From NCBI GenBank assembly GCA_965153355.1, contig OZ231127.1:17174001-17238000 (forward strand): 64,000 nt of DNA. Reading direction: 5' to 3'. A program made the position numbers and the translations under genes. Positions within the stretch are counted from its first letter, which is position 1. The number at the start of each line of letters is the position of its first letter. The notes under the pieces are model-generated. The model was given only the letters and a program-made list of their open reading frames with translations. It was not told the DNA's origin and did no database searches. This DNA is from Flaccisagitta enflata (Eukaryota; Chaetognatha; Sagittoidea; Aphragmophora). This document shows positions 11,748 through 24,927 of this stretch, piece by piece.

Positions 11748-11888
11748 AACAAGGCCGGATACACGGCCATCAGTTGCGGACGGGTGGGCAGGGGCAGAAA
11801 TGCGCGTTTTCCCACTTTTCAACTCGATCACCACGGACCAACCGACGGACGGACAAAGCCTCTTATAGAGTTGCGTGTCCGCAACTAA
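11748..11888 (-). mobile_element. HINE-like repeat, type 2, well preserved
   Basis: On the minus strand it begins TTAGTTGCGGACACGCAACT (a and a' intact), then CTCTATAAGAGGC, a short CCGT tract, GATCGAGTTGAAAAGTGG, GCCCCTGCCCACCCG, the distal complement GTCCGCAACT, and the terminal hairpin GGCCGTGTATCCGGCC with TTGTT. At 141 bp this is the most compact complete copy and a useful reference. Confidence 0.9.
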
Positions 11889-11909
11889 AAAAGACGAAAA
11901 GGCCATATT

Positions 11910-11985
11910 TCAACGGGCGGACCGATCAACGGACCGACCGACCGACCAACTAAACAACGTACAGAATCGCGAGTCCGCGAATAGA
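11910..11985 (-). mobile_element. HINE-like repeat fragment
   Basis: Degenerate CCGACCAA tract followed by ATCGCGAGTCCGCGAATAG. It keeps the tract and one hairpin end only. Confidence 0.5.
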
Positions 11986-12139
11986 AAGCATAAGTGAAAG
12001 TGGTAACATCAGCGATAAACAACCACAAGCGTATTCATGTATAAAACATTTTTACATGCTAAAACTGGATCATAAATTTTATTGTACGTCAAAGAATTGT
12101 ATAAATACAATCTCGGCCGGTAAAATGTAGATAAGCTGA

Positions 12140-12143
<4 letters not shown>

Positions 12144-12232
<89 letters not shown>

Positions 12233-12234
12233 AG
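12144..12234. repeat. (AG)n microsatellite, ~90 bp
   Basis: Pure GA array followed by imperfect GACAGA to about 12312. Confidence 0.97.
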
Positions 12235-12312
12235 AGAGCAGAGAACGAAGGACAGAGACAGACAGAAAGAGAGAGAGACACAGAAATGGAAAGAGAAAGA
12301 CAGACAGAGAGA

Positions 12313-12592
12313 TGAAACCAAAGAGTCAGCGAATTTCAAATGAAGGAGGTGATGAGAGAAGTCGCGCAAATTTCTTTCCCATTTTATTGGACAACGGCCA
12401 ACAATGAACCAACAATGAACCAAATACTAGTTTAGACCATTTTTCTTGTCGATTTTCTTGTTGACTCAATTACTAGTCAATTGGTTGATTTTCTTGTCAA
12501 TCTAACTTTTTCGGGTATTTTTTGCACTACAACCAGTGTAGCAGAGCATGAGTCATCATCTAAAGATTAGTAGAGTATCTAGCATCAATGTC

Positions 12593-12595
<3 letters not shown>
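12313..12595. other. No gene seen; repeated TTTTCTTGT motif near 12440-12510
   Basis: Short unique stretch with several copies of 'gattttcttgt' and 'tcaatta'. Confidence 0.45.

Positions 12596-12596
<1 letters not shown>

Positions 12597-12639
<43 letters not shown>
12597..12639. repeat. (TC)n microsatellite, ~43 bp
   Basis: Pure CT array. Confidence 0.97.
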
Positions 12640-12641
<2 letters not shown>

Positions 12642-12761
12642 TTCTCTTCTTTTTGTTTTAAGAATTCCTTGCCATTAGGCGTGGAATGAATTGCGGTAGA
12701 ATTGGTGATCAGGGACGAGCCTCCTTGAGTCCAGGGAGACTCCAGAGCCGCCTTCATGCGG

Positions 12762-12820
12762 CCTAGGAAGAGGAGGAGGAAGAGGAGGAGGAAGAGGAAG
12801 AGGAAGAGGAAAGGAAAACT
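12762..12820. repeat. GAGGAA purine tract
   Basis: Interrupted AGGAAG/GAGGAG polypurine tract. Confidence 0.85.
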
Positions 12821-12884
12821 AGGAAGTTGGAAAATGAAAAGAAATGAAAGCAAAAGAGGAACGCAGCAAAAAGGAGAAAAGAAA

Positions 12885-13106
12885 AACAAAAAACGGATAC
12901 ACGGTCAATAAGTAGTCGCTTGCGGGTGGGTAGGGGCATATATGGGTGGGCGTGGGCTGATTGGTGGCTGGGCAGGGGCTTTGATGCTAAGAAATTACTT
13001 TTACGGCCGATTTCGCGGCATTCAATATTTTGCGTTACCAACCAACCAACCAACCAACAGACCAAGGGACACACCCTCTTATAGAGGTGTTTAGCAAGCA
13101 CCTCAA
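12885..13106 (-). mobile_element. HINE-like repeat, divergent, alternative palindrome
   Basis: It retains CGGATACACGGT, GGGTGGGTAGGGGC and CTTATAGAG. The hairpin end (minus strand) reads GAGGTGCTTGCTAAACACCT: a is AGGTGCTTGC and a' is AACACCT, while the distal copy is GCAAGCGACT. The pairing a/a' is kept in a new sequence; a'' matches it only in its GCAAGC half. Confidence 0.75.
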
Positions 13107-13109
13107 AAG

Positions 13110-13382
13110 ACAAAGAGAATGATAAGAAAAGAAAGGTAAAATAGGATGAGAATGATTAACAAAAAAAAAGAAAAGGAAAGAAAGCAAAGGAAAACAAAGA
13201 AAGGAAAGAAAGGAAAAGAAAAGAAATGATGAGAAAAGAAAAGAAAAATTAAGAAAAGGAAAGAAAAGAAAAGAAAAGAAAAGAAAAATTAAGAAAAGGA
13301 AAGAAAAGAAATGAAAAGAAAAGAAAAGAAAAGAAAAGAAAAGAAAAGAAAAGAAAAGAAAAGGTAAGGTAAGGTAAGGTGA
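13110..13382. repeat. (AAAAG)n-rich polypurine array
   Basis: About 270 bp of AAAAG and GAAAGG variants ending in GGTAAGGTAAGGTAAGG. The Phe/Leu/Ser-rich antisense frames are its shadows. Confidence 0.95.
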
Positions 13383-13740
13383 AGAATAAAAAAAGAGGAA
13401 ATAAGACAAGAAAATGTGGACAATGGGACACAAGACAAAAGAAATCAGAAGAATAATCGCGAAACGAGGAAAAATAAAGGAACAATTACTGTAGAAACAG
13501 AGTGACGTAACAAAAGAGACTGTCAACGGCTTGGACAAAAAGAATGTCCTTTGAAAGAGAGATAGTTGTTAATGTGGTAGGAAAACAGATTGAACCGTCA
13601 CGAAAATCGAGACAGACAGAGAGGAAGGACAAAAAATGAATATAGGAAACAGAAGAACAAAAAGAAAAAAACTAGCCAAATGAAAAAGATAGATATAAAA
13701 ATAAAAAGTAACTTACAACGTCATAAGATTTTAAAGTACC
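13383..13740. other. No gene seen
   Basis: A-rich unique sequence before the AC array. Confidence 0.5.
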
Positions 13741-14139
<399 letters not shown>

Positions 14140-14143
14140 TTTG

Positions 14144-15315
<1,172 letters not shown>

Positions 15316-15981
15316 AATTCTCAACGGAGAGGCTAGCTTCAAAGACGACGGGTGCTTTACTTTCATACAACCCCATCCTTCACCAAAGTAACCACGGCAA
15401 CTACCAACACGAGAATTACAACGTCAAGAAAAACAACAACAATAACAACAATAACGATGACTTTGACCAAGAACCAACAAATTATTATCCCCATCAACCG
15501 CAACATTTCATCAAGCCTACCAACAACGATGACCGAAACAACAAAGACAACAACAAAGACAACAACAACAACGAAAATAAAAACCAAAACCAACAGTTCA
15601 TTACATCAACTTCCACCACAAACCGCCCAACTGAGAACAAAAAAAGCAGCAACAACAACAACAAGATCAACATCAACATCAACAAAAATAACAACATTCA
15701 TGATAAAACGAAAGCGAGGAAAAACCACTCCTTACTTTCATTCCTTTCTAGCGGCAGTGTCCTTTCATCCTTCTCTCCAAACTCCTCTCCCTCCTCCTCG
15801 TCCTCTTTCTCCAACTCCCTCTCCTCCTCATCCCTCACCTCCTCAACCTCCTCGTCCTCTATGGACTGCCTTTTCGACTTTACGTGTCGATCTGGCGAAT
15901 GTCTGCAACAGGATCGAGTCTGCGACGGAGTTAGAGATTGCAAGGATGGAAGCGACGAAGCAACTGCCCTCTGCCAAAATT
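15316..15981 (+). CDS. Exon encoding an LDL-receptor class A domain with Asn- and Ser-rich leader
   Basis: The exon is bounded by a pyrimidine tract plus CAG (acceptor ending 15315) and GTGAGT (donor from 15982). It is 666 nt, both introns would be phase 1, and the frame stays open. Symmetric 1-1 phase is typical of shuffled extracellular modules. The last part (15867-15974, 36 codons) is an LDLa module with six cysteines and the calcium-binding signature CDG..DC.DGSDE. These modules bind ligands or build extracellular and receptor proteins. Before it lie an Asn-rich stretch (about 15420-15700) and a Ser-rich stretch (about 15735-15860), both low complexity, perhaps codon-repeat expansion or a flexible mucin-like linker. 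Partner exons are not in view, so the full protein is unknown. The long leader could instead be partly intronic, with a later acceptor just before the LDLa module. Confidence 0.6.
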
Positions 15982-15987
15982 GTGAGT
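15982..15987 (+). promoter_or_regulatory. Splice donor GTGAGT of the LDLa exon
   Basis: GTGAGT directly follows the asparagine-containing end of the LDLa module. It keeps phase 1, matching the acceptor at 15315. Confidence 0.6.
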
Positions 15988-16004
15988 ATATACAGGAGAA
16001 TCAA

Positions 16005-16250
16005 GGGGGGAGGAGGTGTTGGAGGGTGGTTCCCGGTTGCTGGAGGGGGAGAGGGAGGCGCAGTGGGGTGGCTCTTGGTTGTTGGAGGGGGGGGGAGCGA
16101 GGTGTTCTGGGGTGGTTCTTGACTTCTTGGTTGCTGGAGGGGGGAAGGAAAGTGCTATAAAGTTGCATTCGGTTGCTGCGAGGGGGAAGGGAAGTGTTAT
16201 AAAAGTGGCATTCGGTTGTTGCGAAGGGAAAGGGAAGTGTTGTGGAATAA
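16005..16250. repeat. G-rich minisatellite (ggttgctggaggggg), ~45-bp unit
   Basis: Five or so diverged units with GGTTGCTGGAGGGGG or GGTTGTTGCGAAGGG. The continuation of the LDLa reading frame through this stretch is probably fortuitous and lies after the donor. Confidence 0.8.
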
Positions 16251-16635
16251 ATATGGGTTTGCTGGATGATGGGAGTTGGGGCTAGTGAATGGGAATTTTG
16301 GTGTATCTGGGAAAGGTTGTGATGGTCGATGGGGTGGAGGTATGTGGGACTTGGAGGAGATCCGGTGGATTAAAGAAGTAAGTCATGGACTTTTGTGTAG
16401 GGATAATGGATCGGGAGGGACTGAATTTAGAACTTGAAATGGCAGTGGGAGGCATCAGGCATGTAAGGGGATTAAGGAGAGGGGAGAAGTCCAGATTGAA
16501 AGGAACTGAAAAAATGCCGACGTAAAAAAAAAAGATCAGAAAAGGAGATGGAATGTGCCAGCCGGAAATGAAAATTAAAAGGATGGGAGCAAAATACTGT
16601 CGAGTGCCAAAGAGAGACACAGTTTTCCAAGACTT
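16251..16635. other. No gene seen
   Basis: Purine-rich, unique DNA, presumably intron downstream of the exon at 15316-15981. Confidence 0.5.
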
Positions 16636-16842
16636 GGATTAAAAACCGTCAAACGTTAGACAAAACTTTTTCATACCGTCAAACATCAATCAAAGCTCTT
16701 TAAACCGTCAAATATCAGTCCAAACTTATTTTTAACTCCTTAAACGTCAGTCAAAACTCTTTTTTTTTTCCATCAGACATCAGTAAAAACTTTTTTTGCT
16801 GTTGAATGTCAGTTAAAACTCTCTTTTTTTTTAAACCATCAA

Positions 16843-16940
16843 CAGTGCTTTCACGCTCAAGGAAGAAAACATGATAATAATGTTTTTTCTGTTAAAAAAA
16901 CCTGATTATTATGATTTCTTCCTTGAGCGTGAAAGCACTG
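16843..16940. mobile_element. Short foldback MITE, 98 bp
   Basis: The arms are perfect inverted repeats of 26 bp beginning CAGTGCTTTCACGCTCAAGG, with looser pairing beyond. Comparison with the host unit suggests a 3-bp duplication CAA on either side. Three-bp duplications with CA-type ends occur in CACTA-like and other DNA transposons; the class is undetermined. Confidence 0.75.
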
Positions 16941-16951
16941 CAAATGTCAAT

Positions 16952-17097
16952 AACAAGGCCGGATACACGGCCAATACCAGTCGCGGACGAGTGGGCAGGG
17001 GCGGATATACGCGTTTTCGCACTTTCTTAACTTGATGACCTCTACGGATGGACCGACGGACCAACCGACGGATGGTCAAAGTCGCTTGTCCGCGACT
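16952..17097 (-). mobile_element. HINE-like repeat, type 2b, with readable insertion site
   Basis: It carries AACAAGGCCGG, GGCCAATACCAGTCGCGGAC, GAGTGGGCAGGGGC and ends GTCGCTTGTCCGCGACT. Here a is AGTCGCGGAC and a'' is GTCCGCGACT, a third sequence version of the pairing. Flanks align with neighbouring units without duplication: AATGTCAAT on the left and AAAACTC on the right against AATGTCAGT-CAAAACTC. Confidence 0.88.
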
Positions 17098-17205
17098 AAA
17101 AACTCTTTAAACCGACGAATGTCAGTCAAAATCTTTTTTAAACCGTCTAATGTCAGTCAAAACTCTTTTCTTAAACCGTCTGATGTCAGTCAAAACTGTG
17201 TTTCT

Positions 17206-17907
17206 TTTTAAATTCAACTTTAATCTCAGACTTTCATTAATCGTAATTCTAAAAAAAAACTTGTTTCAATAAATTGAAGCTCGTTTCCATTTGTCATTAT
17301 TCAAATTGAAATGTAGCTCAAAACTCGTGCCTTGGATGTGGATTTGATTGATGATGAAATGGCAAAGAATTATTTGGGCTTTGAAATTTCATCAAATAAT
17401 CAAAACATGAGTGGGGAAAAAAAACTACTGATGCAGCACTCGGCTTTTAGCTTTCTGCTTTTTGCTATCAGCTTTCGGGCTTAAGCTTTTGGAATTCATG
17501 CACTGAATATTTACACGCCAATGGGAAACAAGCATTTCTAGCGATTGCTTGATGGACTTGATGGAACCATGCATAACAAAGTGGGCCTTCTTTTTCGTGC
17601 CCCGCATGTTTTGGGAAATGAAATTTCTCTCTCTGATTGAGTTAGGATGAATGCGGCATTAAGAAACTTGATAAAGGAGAGTGCGAGGGTTTTAGAGGAG
17701 TGAGAAGTACATGTATGAGGATGAAGATAAAGGAAAAACCAGAACAGAAGATTGGAGTTGCTGAGGGTAGCCGAACATTTTTGAAGATTCATGAAAATTG
17801 ACAAAGATAGCTGAGGCTTGAAGGTATTTGAATTTGAGGCTTGGTGAGAGTGGCTAGTCAACTTAAGGGAGGTTGAAGCATTATGAAATTTGACTAGTAA
17901 GGGAGGT
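17206..17907. other. No gene seen
   Basis: Contains a short GCTTT-rich patch (17435-17495) and AT-rich unique DNA. Small antisense frames at 17425-17861 show no domain. Confidence 0.5.
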
Positions 17908-18260
17908 TGATGAGTGTAGATGATGATAGGTGTTGGTGGGTGAGACTTGATGAGAGTTGACGATGAAAGGTGAGGGTAGTTAAGGCCTGGTGAGTGTAGA
18001 TGATGATAGGTGTTGGTGGGTGAGACTTGATGAGAGTTGACGATGAAAGGTGAGGGTAGTTAAGGCCTGGTGAGTGTAGATGATGATAGGTGACGGTAGG
18101 TGAGACTTGATGAGAGTTGATGATGATAGGTGAGGGTAGGTGAGACTTGATGAGTGTAGATGATGATAGGTGAGGGTAGGTGAGACTTGATGAGAGTTGA
18201 TGACAGCCGGAAATCTTGCGATGAGATGATGAAGGTGAATTTGAGACTTGATGAATTGCG
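17908..18260. repeat. Minisatellite, ~80-bp and ~40-bp nested units
   Basis: Units contain GTGTAGATGATGATAGGTG and GGTGAGACTTGATGAGAGTT. The first two ~80-bp units (from 17914 and 17994) are nearly identical; later ones use a shorter ~40-bp period. Confidence 0.88.
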
Positions 18261-18420
18261 ATGAAGCCGGGTAATGAGGAAAGACGAGGTGCTGTACAAC
18301 CGATAGACACGATACCGGCGCTGCACCCGACGGACCGATGACAGGTGCCGATACAACCGAGAGAGCACGATCAGGAGAGGTTAGTTAATATATGCAGACC
18401 CTACCGCGTGTGGGTGAGTT

Positions 18421-18490
18421 TGAGAGAGAGAGAAAGAGAGAGAGAGAGAGTCAGACAGACAGACATAGACAAAGATAGAGAGAGAATGAC
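18421..18490. repeat. Imperfect (AG)n / (CAGA)n
   Basis: Short interrupted GA and CAGA array. Confidence 0.9.
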
Positions 18491-18833
18491 AGAGTCAGAA
18501 ACAGATATCGTGAGAAAGAAAGAGGAGAGAACCGGCTGTTTTTTTGCCAAAGGATTTTCTTTGATTAAAAAAAAATAGCAACATTGATGACGGATATAAC
18601 GAAAATTGATTCTTCGGCGACGAGCTTCACTGTTTCTGCGTCTCTACGACTGCCATTACAAAAATTCTCATCAACCTCCTAATCCCGCTCTAAAAGGGTT
18701 CCAAGATTACTTTGACATTGCTTACATTGAAAGAGGAAAAATTTCCCTGGCCTTGCAGTAACAGTTCCTGATTTGCTTTATATCTTTTGGTCCGTTTTGA
18801 ACTTTTTCTTTAAATCTTAAAAGACAAGTGACG
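18491..18833. other. No gene seen
   Basis: Unique AT-rich sequence. Confidence 0.5.
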
Positions 18834-19000
18834 TGGGGTCACAATATCGTTGCGGACGGGTGGGCAGGGGCATTCAACCCCTAGCATCACCCCAGCTCCA
18901 CCCCCCCCACCCCCTACCACACACTCACACACACAATAACTAGTGCAGCATCATATAAGCGCGTTTCTAAATTTTTCAACTCGAGCGCGTCCGCAACTAA
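18834..19000 (-). mobile_element. HINE-like repeat, type 3 (alternative terminal hairpin)
   Basis: The terminal hairpin is AAGTGACGTGGGGTCAC instead of AAGGCCGGATACACGGCC, yet it still pairs (GTGAC/GTCAC). GTTGCGGAC and the core GGGTGGGCAGGGGCA follow. The other end (minus strand) is TTAGTTGCGGACGCGCTCGA: the CCGT tract and a' are deleted, and a C-rich stretch is inserted. The same subtype is better kept at 62888-63082. Confidence 0.75.
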
Positions 19001-19393
19001 TGAAGCGCATTTTGCAAAAAAAAAAAAAAAAAACTTTAATTCTAGTTACTATGAACTTTTATTCTGTTCTTTTTTTTTCTTTTTTTTAAACCGTAACAAA
19101 AATTTGCTTGAAATCCGTTATGCAATTGATTCAAGGCTGTGCTTCAGATTGAGACCACCGGAAGTAGAGAACACCCACACTCCGCATACATCATGTCTTT
19201 ACCAATATTTTGATGTTCATTGACTTTCTTCATTTGTGGAACAGCTTCGACTTAGGGTACAATTTAGTTTAAAAGGAAATACTATTGTGATGAACAAAAC
19301 TTCCACTTGTTACAGAACCTTCAGTTGAGCACGACAAACTATGAGTCTTGGGACTATAAGTCTAACTACTTTCTCCCAAACAGGCAGCCCATC
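19001..19393. other. No gene seen
   Basis: Contains an A-run (19016-19033) and unique DNA. Confidence 0.5.
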
Positions 19394-19403
19394 ATTCACT
19401 ATT

Positions 19404-19701
19404 AGAATGGGCCCAACTGGGGCATAACAATGAAACATTATTTCCAAGCACTTTTCAAGTTCCAATTGCATTATCAGAGCCCAATCTATTTGGAAAATCG
19501 ATTTGTACTGGATCCAGACATTCCGTAATCAATGCTGCAGTTGTATAGAAAACACTGCTGTAATTTAAAGGAAATTTCTTCCATAGCCTAGATCAAGTCC
19601 AAATCAATTTTCCAATGAGATAGGACTCTAATTATGCAATTGGATCACGAAAAGTGCTTGGATATAATGTTTCATTGTTATGCCCAAGTTGAGCCCACTC
19701 C
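19404..19701. mobile_element. Mutator-like palindromic MITE, 298 bp
   Basis: The ends AGAATGGGCCCAACTGGGGC and GCCCAAGTTGAGCCCACTCC are imperfect inverted repeats. Pairing continues inward for about 130 bp per arm (CATAACAATGAAACATTAT and its complement). A 10-bp direct repeat ATTCACTATT flanks it exactly (19394-19403, 19702-19711). Long TIRs with 9-10 bp duplications are typical of Mutator-like elements. No coding sequence. Confidence 0.8.
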
Positions 19702-19853
19702 ATTCACTATTTGTTCTCTTTATAGACACCATAGCATCCTTCTATTCCGTCTTTTACTGCGATGGCTTCAATGATCTCTCTCTGCGTTTGCCTGACCTGA
19801 GACCTCATTTGAGTGAGAAGAGGGACTTCTCTCCGCGGTTGTCATGGTTCACA

Positions 19854-19854
<1 letters not shown>

Positions 19855-19925
<71 letters not shown>
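19855..19925. repeat. (AG)n microsatellite, ~70 bp
   Basis: Pure GA array followed by AGAGAGTC variants to about 19990. Confidence 0.97.
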
Positions 19926-19929
<4 letters not shown>

Positions 19930-20108
19930 GAGAGTCAGAGAGAAAGTCAGAGAGTCAGAAGGACAGTGAGTCAGAAAATCAGTGAGAAAGAGAGAGAAAT
20001 GTCCCAGGTCGTCAGATTAGCCATGGTTGACAGGCAAGAATCTAATTGAATGTCTTACCAGCGTCGTAAACGAAGCGGTTGAGGACCTGGTCGAAGAGAA
20101 AGGAAAGT

Positions 20109-20121
20109 AAGAGAGGAAGAA

Positions 20122-20152
<31 letters not shown>

Positions 20153-20320
20153 GAGAAGAAGAAGAAGAAGAAGAAGAAGAAGAAGAAGAAGAAGAAGAAG
20201 AAGAAGAAGAAGAAGAAGAAGAAGAAGAAGAAGAAGAAGAAGAAGAAGAAGAAGAAGAAGAAGAAGAAGAAGAAGAAGGAAAAGAAAAAGAAAAAGAAAA
20301 AGAAAGAGGAGAAGGGGAAG
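20109..20320. repeat. (AAG)n trinucleotide array, ~210 bp
   Basis: GAA array, nearly pure from 20160 to 20277, with flanking GGAAGA and GAAAAA variants. Poly-Arg, poly-Ser and poly-Phe frames are repeat translations. Confidence 0.97.
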
Positions 20321-22250
<1,930 letters not shown>

Positions 22251-22560
22251 AGACAGAGATAGCCATACAGACAGACTGATAAACAACCAACAATTAGACT
22301 GAGACCTGATAAAAAGACAGACAGTCGACCCGGCAAACAGAAACACAGGAAAGAAAAGAGAAAGTCAAACTACACCGAGAGACAAAAGATGTTTAAAGAG
22401 TAAAGACATACAGCGTAAAAATTATTAACGAAATAACCATATGAAGAATAGTGAAGAGGCAGCCAAAGCAATCCATGGAACGGGCAGTACATTGACCAAT
22501 GCAATGTCATTTGATATGGTCGGGATCTAGTTGTGGACCAGTGAAGGATCATGAGGGAAG

Positions 22561-22561
<1 letters not shown>

Positions 22562-22656
<95 letters not shown>
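22562..22656. repeat. (TC)n microsatellite, ~95 bp
   Basis: Pure CT array. Confidence 0.98.
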
Positions 22657-22659
<3 letters not shown>

Positions 22660-22726
22660 CTCCTCTCTGCTTTCTGTGTCTTCTTCCATCAATGTTTCAA
22701 TCTGCCCATGGGCTGATGAACCAAAG

Positions 22727-22907
22727 AACAAGGCCGGATACACGGCCAATACCAGTCGCGGACGGGTGGGCAGGGGCGGAAATGCGCGTTTTCGCACTCT
22801 CTCAACTCGATCACCACGGACCGACCGACCAACCGACCAACCGACCAACGGACGGACGGACGGACGGACGGACAAAGCCTCTTATAGAGTCGCTAGTCCG
22901 CGACTAA
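22727..22907 (-). mobile_element. HINE-like repeat, type 2b
   Basis: Intact terminal hairpin AAGGCCGGATACACGGCC, then AGTCGCGGAC, GGGTGGGCAGGGGC, AACTCGATCACCACGGACC, a long CCGACCAA-CGGACGGA tract, CTTATAGAG and GTCGCTAGTCCGCGACTAA. Pairing sequence is AGTCGCGGAC with GTCCGCGACT. Confidence 0.9.
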
Positions 22908-23065
22908 AAAAGTCTATTTTGTGTCTGAAAAAGAAAACATTGTTGGTAAAAAAAAGAATAACATACCAAAACACAATCACTTAACAAATCAAACAAACTG
23001 ACAAAATAATGCAGGCATCTTTCGAGCTAAAACTGACTTTTTGTTATTTATTTGTATCTGTCTCT

Positions 23066-23127
23066 CATTCATTCATTCATTCATTCATTCATTCATTCAT
23101 TCATTCATTCATTCATTCATTCATTCT
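23066..23127. repeat. (ATTC)n microsatellite, ~60 bp
   Basis: Pure TCAT/ATTC tetranucleotide directly before a HINE-like element. Confidence 0.98.
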
Positions 23128-23139
23128 TATCTTTTCTTT

Positions 23140-23304
23140 TTAGTTGCGGACACGCAACTCTATAAGAGGCTTTGTCCGTCCGTCGGTTGGTTGGTTGGTC
23201 GGTCGGTTGGTTGGTCCGTGGTGATCGAGTTGAAAAGTGGGAAAACGCGCATTTCTGCCCCTGCCCACCCGTCCGCAACTGATGGCCGTGTATCCGGCCT
23301 TGTT
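23140..23304 (+). mobile_element. HINE-like repeat, type 2, well preserved
   Basis: The same parts as the copy at 11748-11888, in plus orientation: TTAGTTGCGGACACGCAACT, CTCTATAAGAGGC, GTCCGTCCGTCGGTTGG tract, GATCGAGTTGAAAAGTGGG, GCCCCTGCCCACCCG, GTCCGCAACT, GGCCGTGTATCCGGCC, TTGTT. A T-run precedes it. Confidence 0.92.
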
Positions 23305-23469
23305 AATTAACCACCAAGTTATTGTTAGGAATTTCTAATTGTTATGTGGTTAACAAACTGAAATCTCTCTTTTATTCTCAAAGAAACAACAGTTTTTATT
23401 TTCTCCGTTAAGCATATGCGTTTGATTCTGAATAAAAAAGATATAAAGTGCGACCAGAAATAAACACTT

Positions 23470-23656
23470 TTAGTCGCGTGCACACGACGCTACAACCCGC
23501 TTCGTCCGTCGGTCGGTTGGTCGGTCGGTAGCACTTTAGTTTTTTTTTATGATTTTTTCTTTGACCCCACTGCTCCTGCCCAAATGGTCTAGTGACCTTG
23601 AATATGGCCCCTGCACACCCGCATGCGACTTTGGTAGCCGTGTATCCGGCCTTGTT
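23470..23656 (+). mobile_element. HINE-like repeat, type 1
   Basis: TTAGTCGCGTGCACACGACG, CTACAACCCGC, CCGTCGGTCGG tract, CACTGCTCCTGCCCAAATGG, GGCCCCTGCACACCCG, distal GCATGCGACT, GTAGCCGTGTATCCGGCC, TTGTT. Type 1 carries a second 'CTGCTCCTGCCCA' motif upstream of the core that type 2 lacks. Confidence 0.9.
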
Positions 23657-24015
23657 TTCTTAATTAGCAACTTGTAATTGAGCTTTTTTTACTTTCTCCG
23701 GCCTAGGCAGCGGTTCCACAAAGTTTGATAACCGTTTTCATACAAAGAACATAATTGGTTATCTTTTTTCCTGATTGGTTTCTTCTCCCTTTCCCTTCAG
23801 ACTTAATGCTCTTGGAAAATCTGTTGGTTCTTTGCAAACCAAACTTGAGCAATGTTTAGCAATGGTCGAGTATTTCTCAGGACTTACTAAGCACTGCTTA
23901 GTAAGAACATATGACAAATATCCTCCTAGAAACCAATGAGGACTAATACTACATTGGATCGAGTGTTTGCGATTGGCCACGCCATACTGCACTCATACTT
24001 TTTTATTTCAACAAT
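23657..24015. other. No gene seen; perfect 23-bp palindrome at 23883-23905
   Basis: CTTACTAAGCA and TGCTTAGTAAG flank a single C. Otherwise unique DNA up to the retrotransposon. Confidence 0.5.
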
Positions 24016-24020
24016 CTTTC
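24016..24020 (+). repeat. Target-site duplication CTTTC, left copy
   Basis: CTTTC directly before the 5' LTR, identical to 37129-37133 directly after the 3' LTR. Five bp is usual for BEL/Pao integration. Confidence 0.85.
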
Positions 24021-24927
24021 TGTTAGAAATGTATGTCCGTCCGTTTCTTAAGTATGTGTGCTTTTGTTTCTTTTGCGTGCTTTGGCTTTTCTTCTTTCTC
24101 TATTATTCAATGCCAGCGTCTTTTGTTTCTCGCCATTTTTTATATTGAACGCTAGATGGGTAACCATATGGTTGCGCCTTGTATTTTGTGCCATTTGTTT
24201 TTATTACGTAGGCATAAATACGTAACTCGTCTTTCGTATCATCCAATTTTTGGATTGATTGATTTTATTTATTTGCGGCATTGCTTCCTAAAGTGATTGA
24301 TTGATTTTTCGTGATTGATTGAATGTGCCCTTGGAATTTACTAATTTCAATAATCTCTCATCTTTTTATTGCAGATAAACTTATGAACGGACAATTAACG
24401 TTAATTTGACTTCGACAGACTGTGGGTTGAAACCAACGAAAGTGGGCCTAAAAGTAAGTTTTATAGACGCGTCTTTGCTTTTATTAACGTTGTTTTTATC
24501 TTGTCTTCCGGTCTGTTATTTTTGTCTTTTGCCCTTTTGCATTTATCGCCGGATTTTAGTATGGTTTTATCGCTTGCCCGATCAGCTTACTATGGGGATG
24601 ATATGGATGAATCTAATGGGATAGGCCGGGGCAGGGGCAGGTATTATCAGGTGGCATGGGCTCTGAAGAAGATGAACATGTTGTCATGTGCTGTTTCTGT
24701 CCTTTATTGTGTCCTGTCTCGATTTCATGTTATCTTTGCGTTTGCTGATCAAAGTAACCCCACTTTCCCTTTCATTTTTCCCCCTCTCTTCAATTGTTGA
24801 AATTTTTATGGAATAAACGAGACGATCCTTCCTATTTTCCAATCGGCCAACTTTCTTTCACCACAAGTCGTCAGTCAGATAGACGCTCATAGACAGTGCC
24901 AGTTGAAACTCGTGGGCGTAACTTATA
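24021..24927 (+). repeat. 5' LTR (907 bp)
   Basis: Starts TGTTAGAAATGTATG and ends GGGCGTAACTTATA. A polyadenylation signal AATAAA is at 24812-24817. It differs from the 3' LTR at roughly 20-25 places by eye, about half of them one- or two-base indels in homopolymers. Confidence 0.93.
24812..24817 (+). promoter_or_regulatory. Polyadenylation signal AATAAA in the 5' LTR
   Basis: AATAAA about 110 bp before the LTR end, conserved in the 3' LTR at 37011-37016. Confidence 0.6.

Larger units (their letters stand above)
16636..17205. repeat. Minisatellite, ~33-bp unit, with two nested insertions
   Basis: About ten copies of a unit like AAACCGTCAAATGTCAGTCA followed by AAACTCTTTT. The array is interrupted by a 98-bp foldback (16843-16940) and a HINE-like element (16952-17097). 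Because neighbouring units show the uninterrupted sequence, the insertion sites can be read directly. Confidence 0.85.

Noticed and set aside
11748-11888. tRNA-derived SINE
   Set aside because: An A-run at one end suggested it, but no convincing A and B boxes are seen and the one readable insertion has no target duplication.
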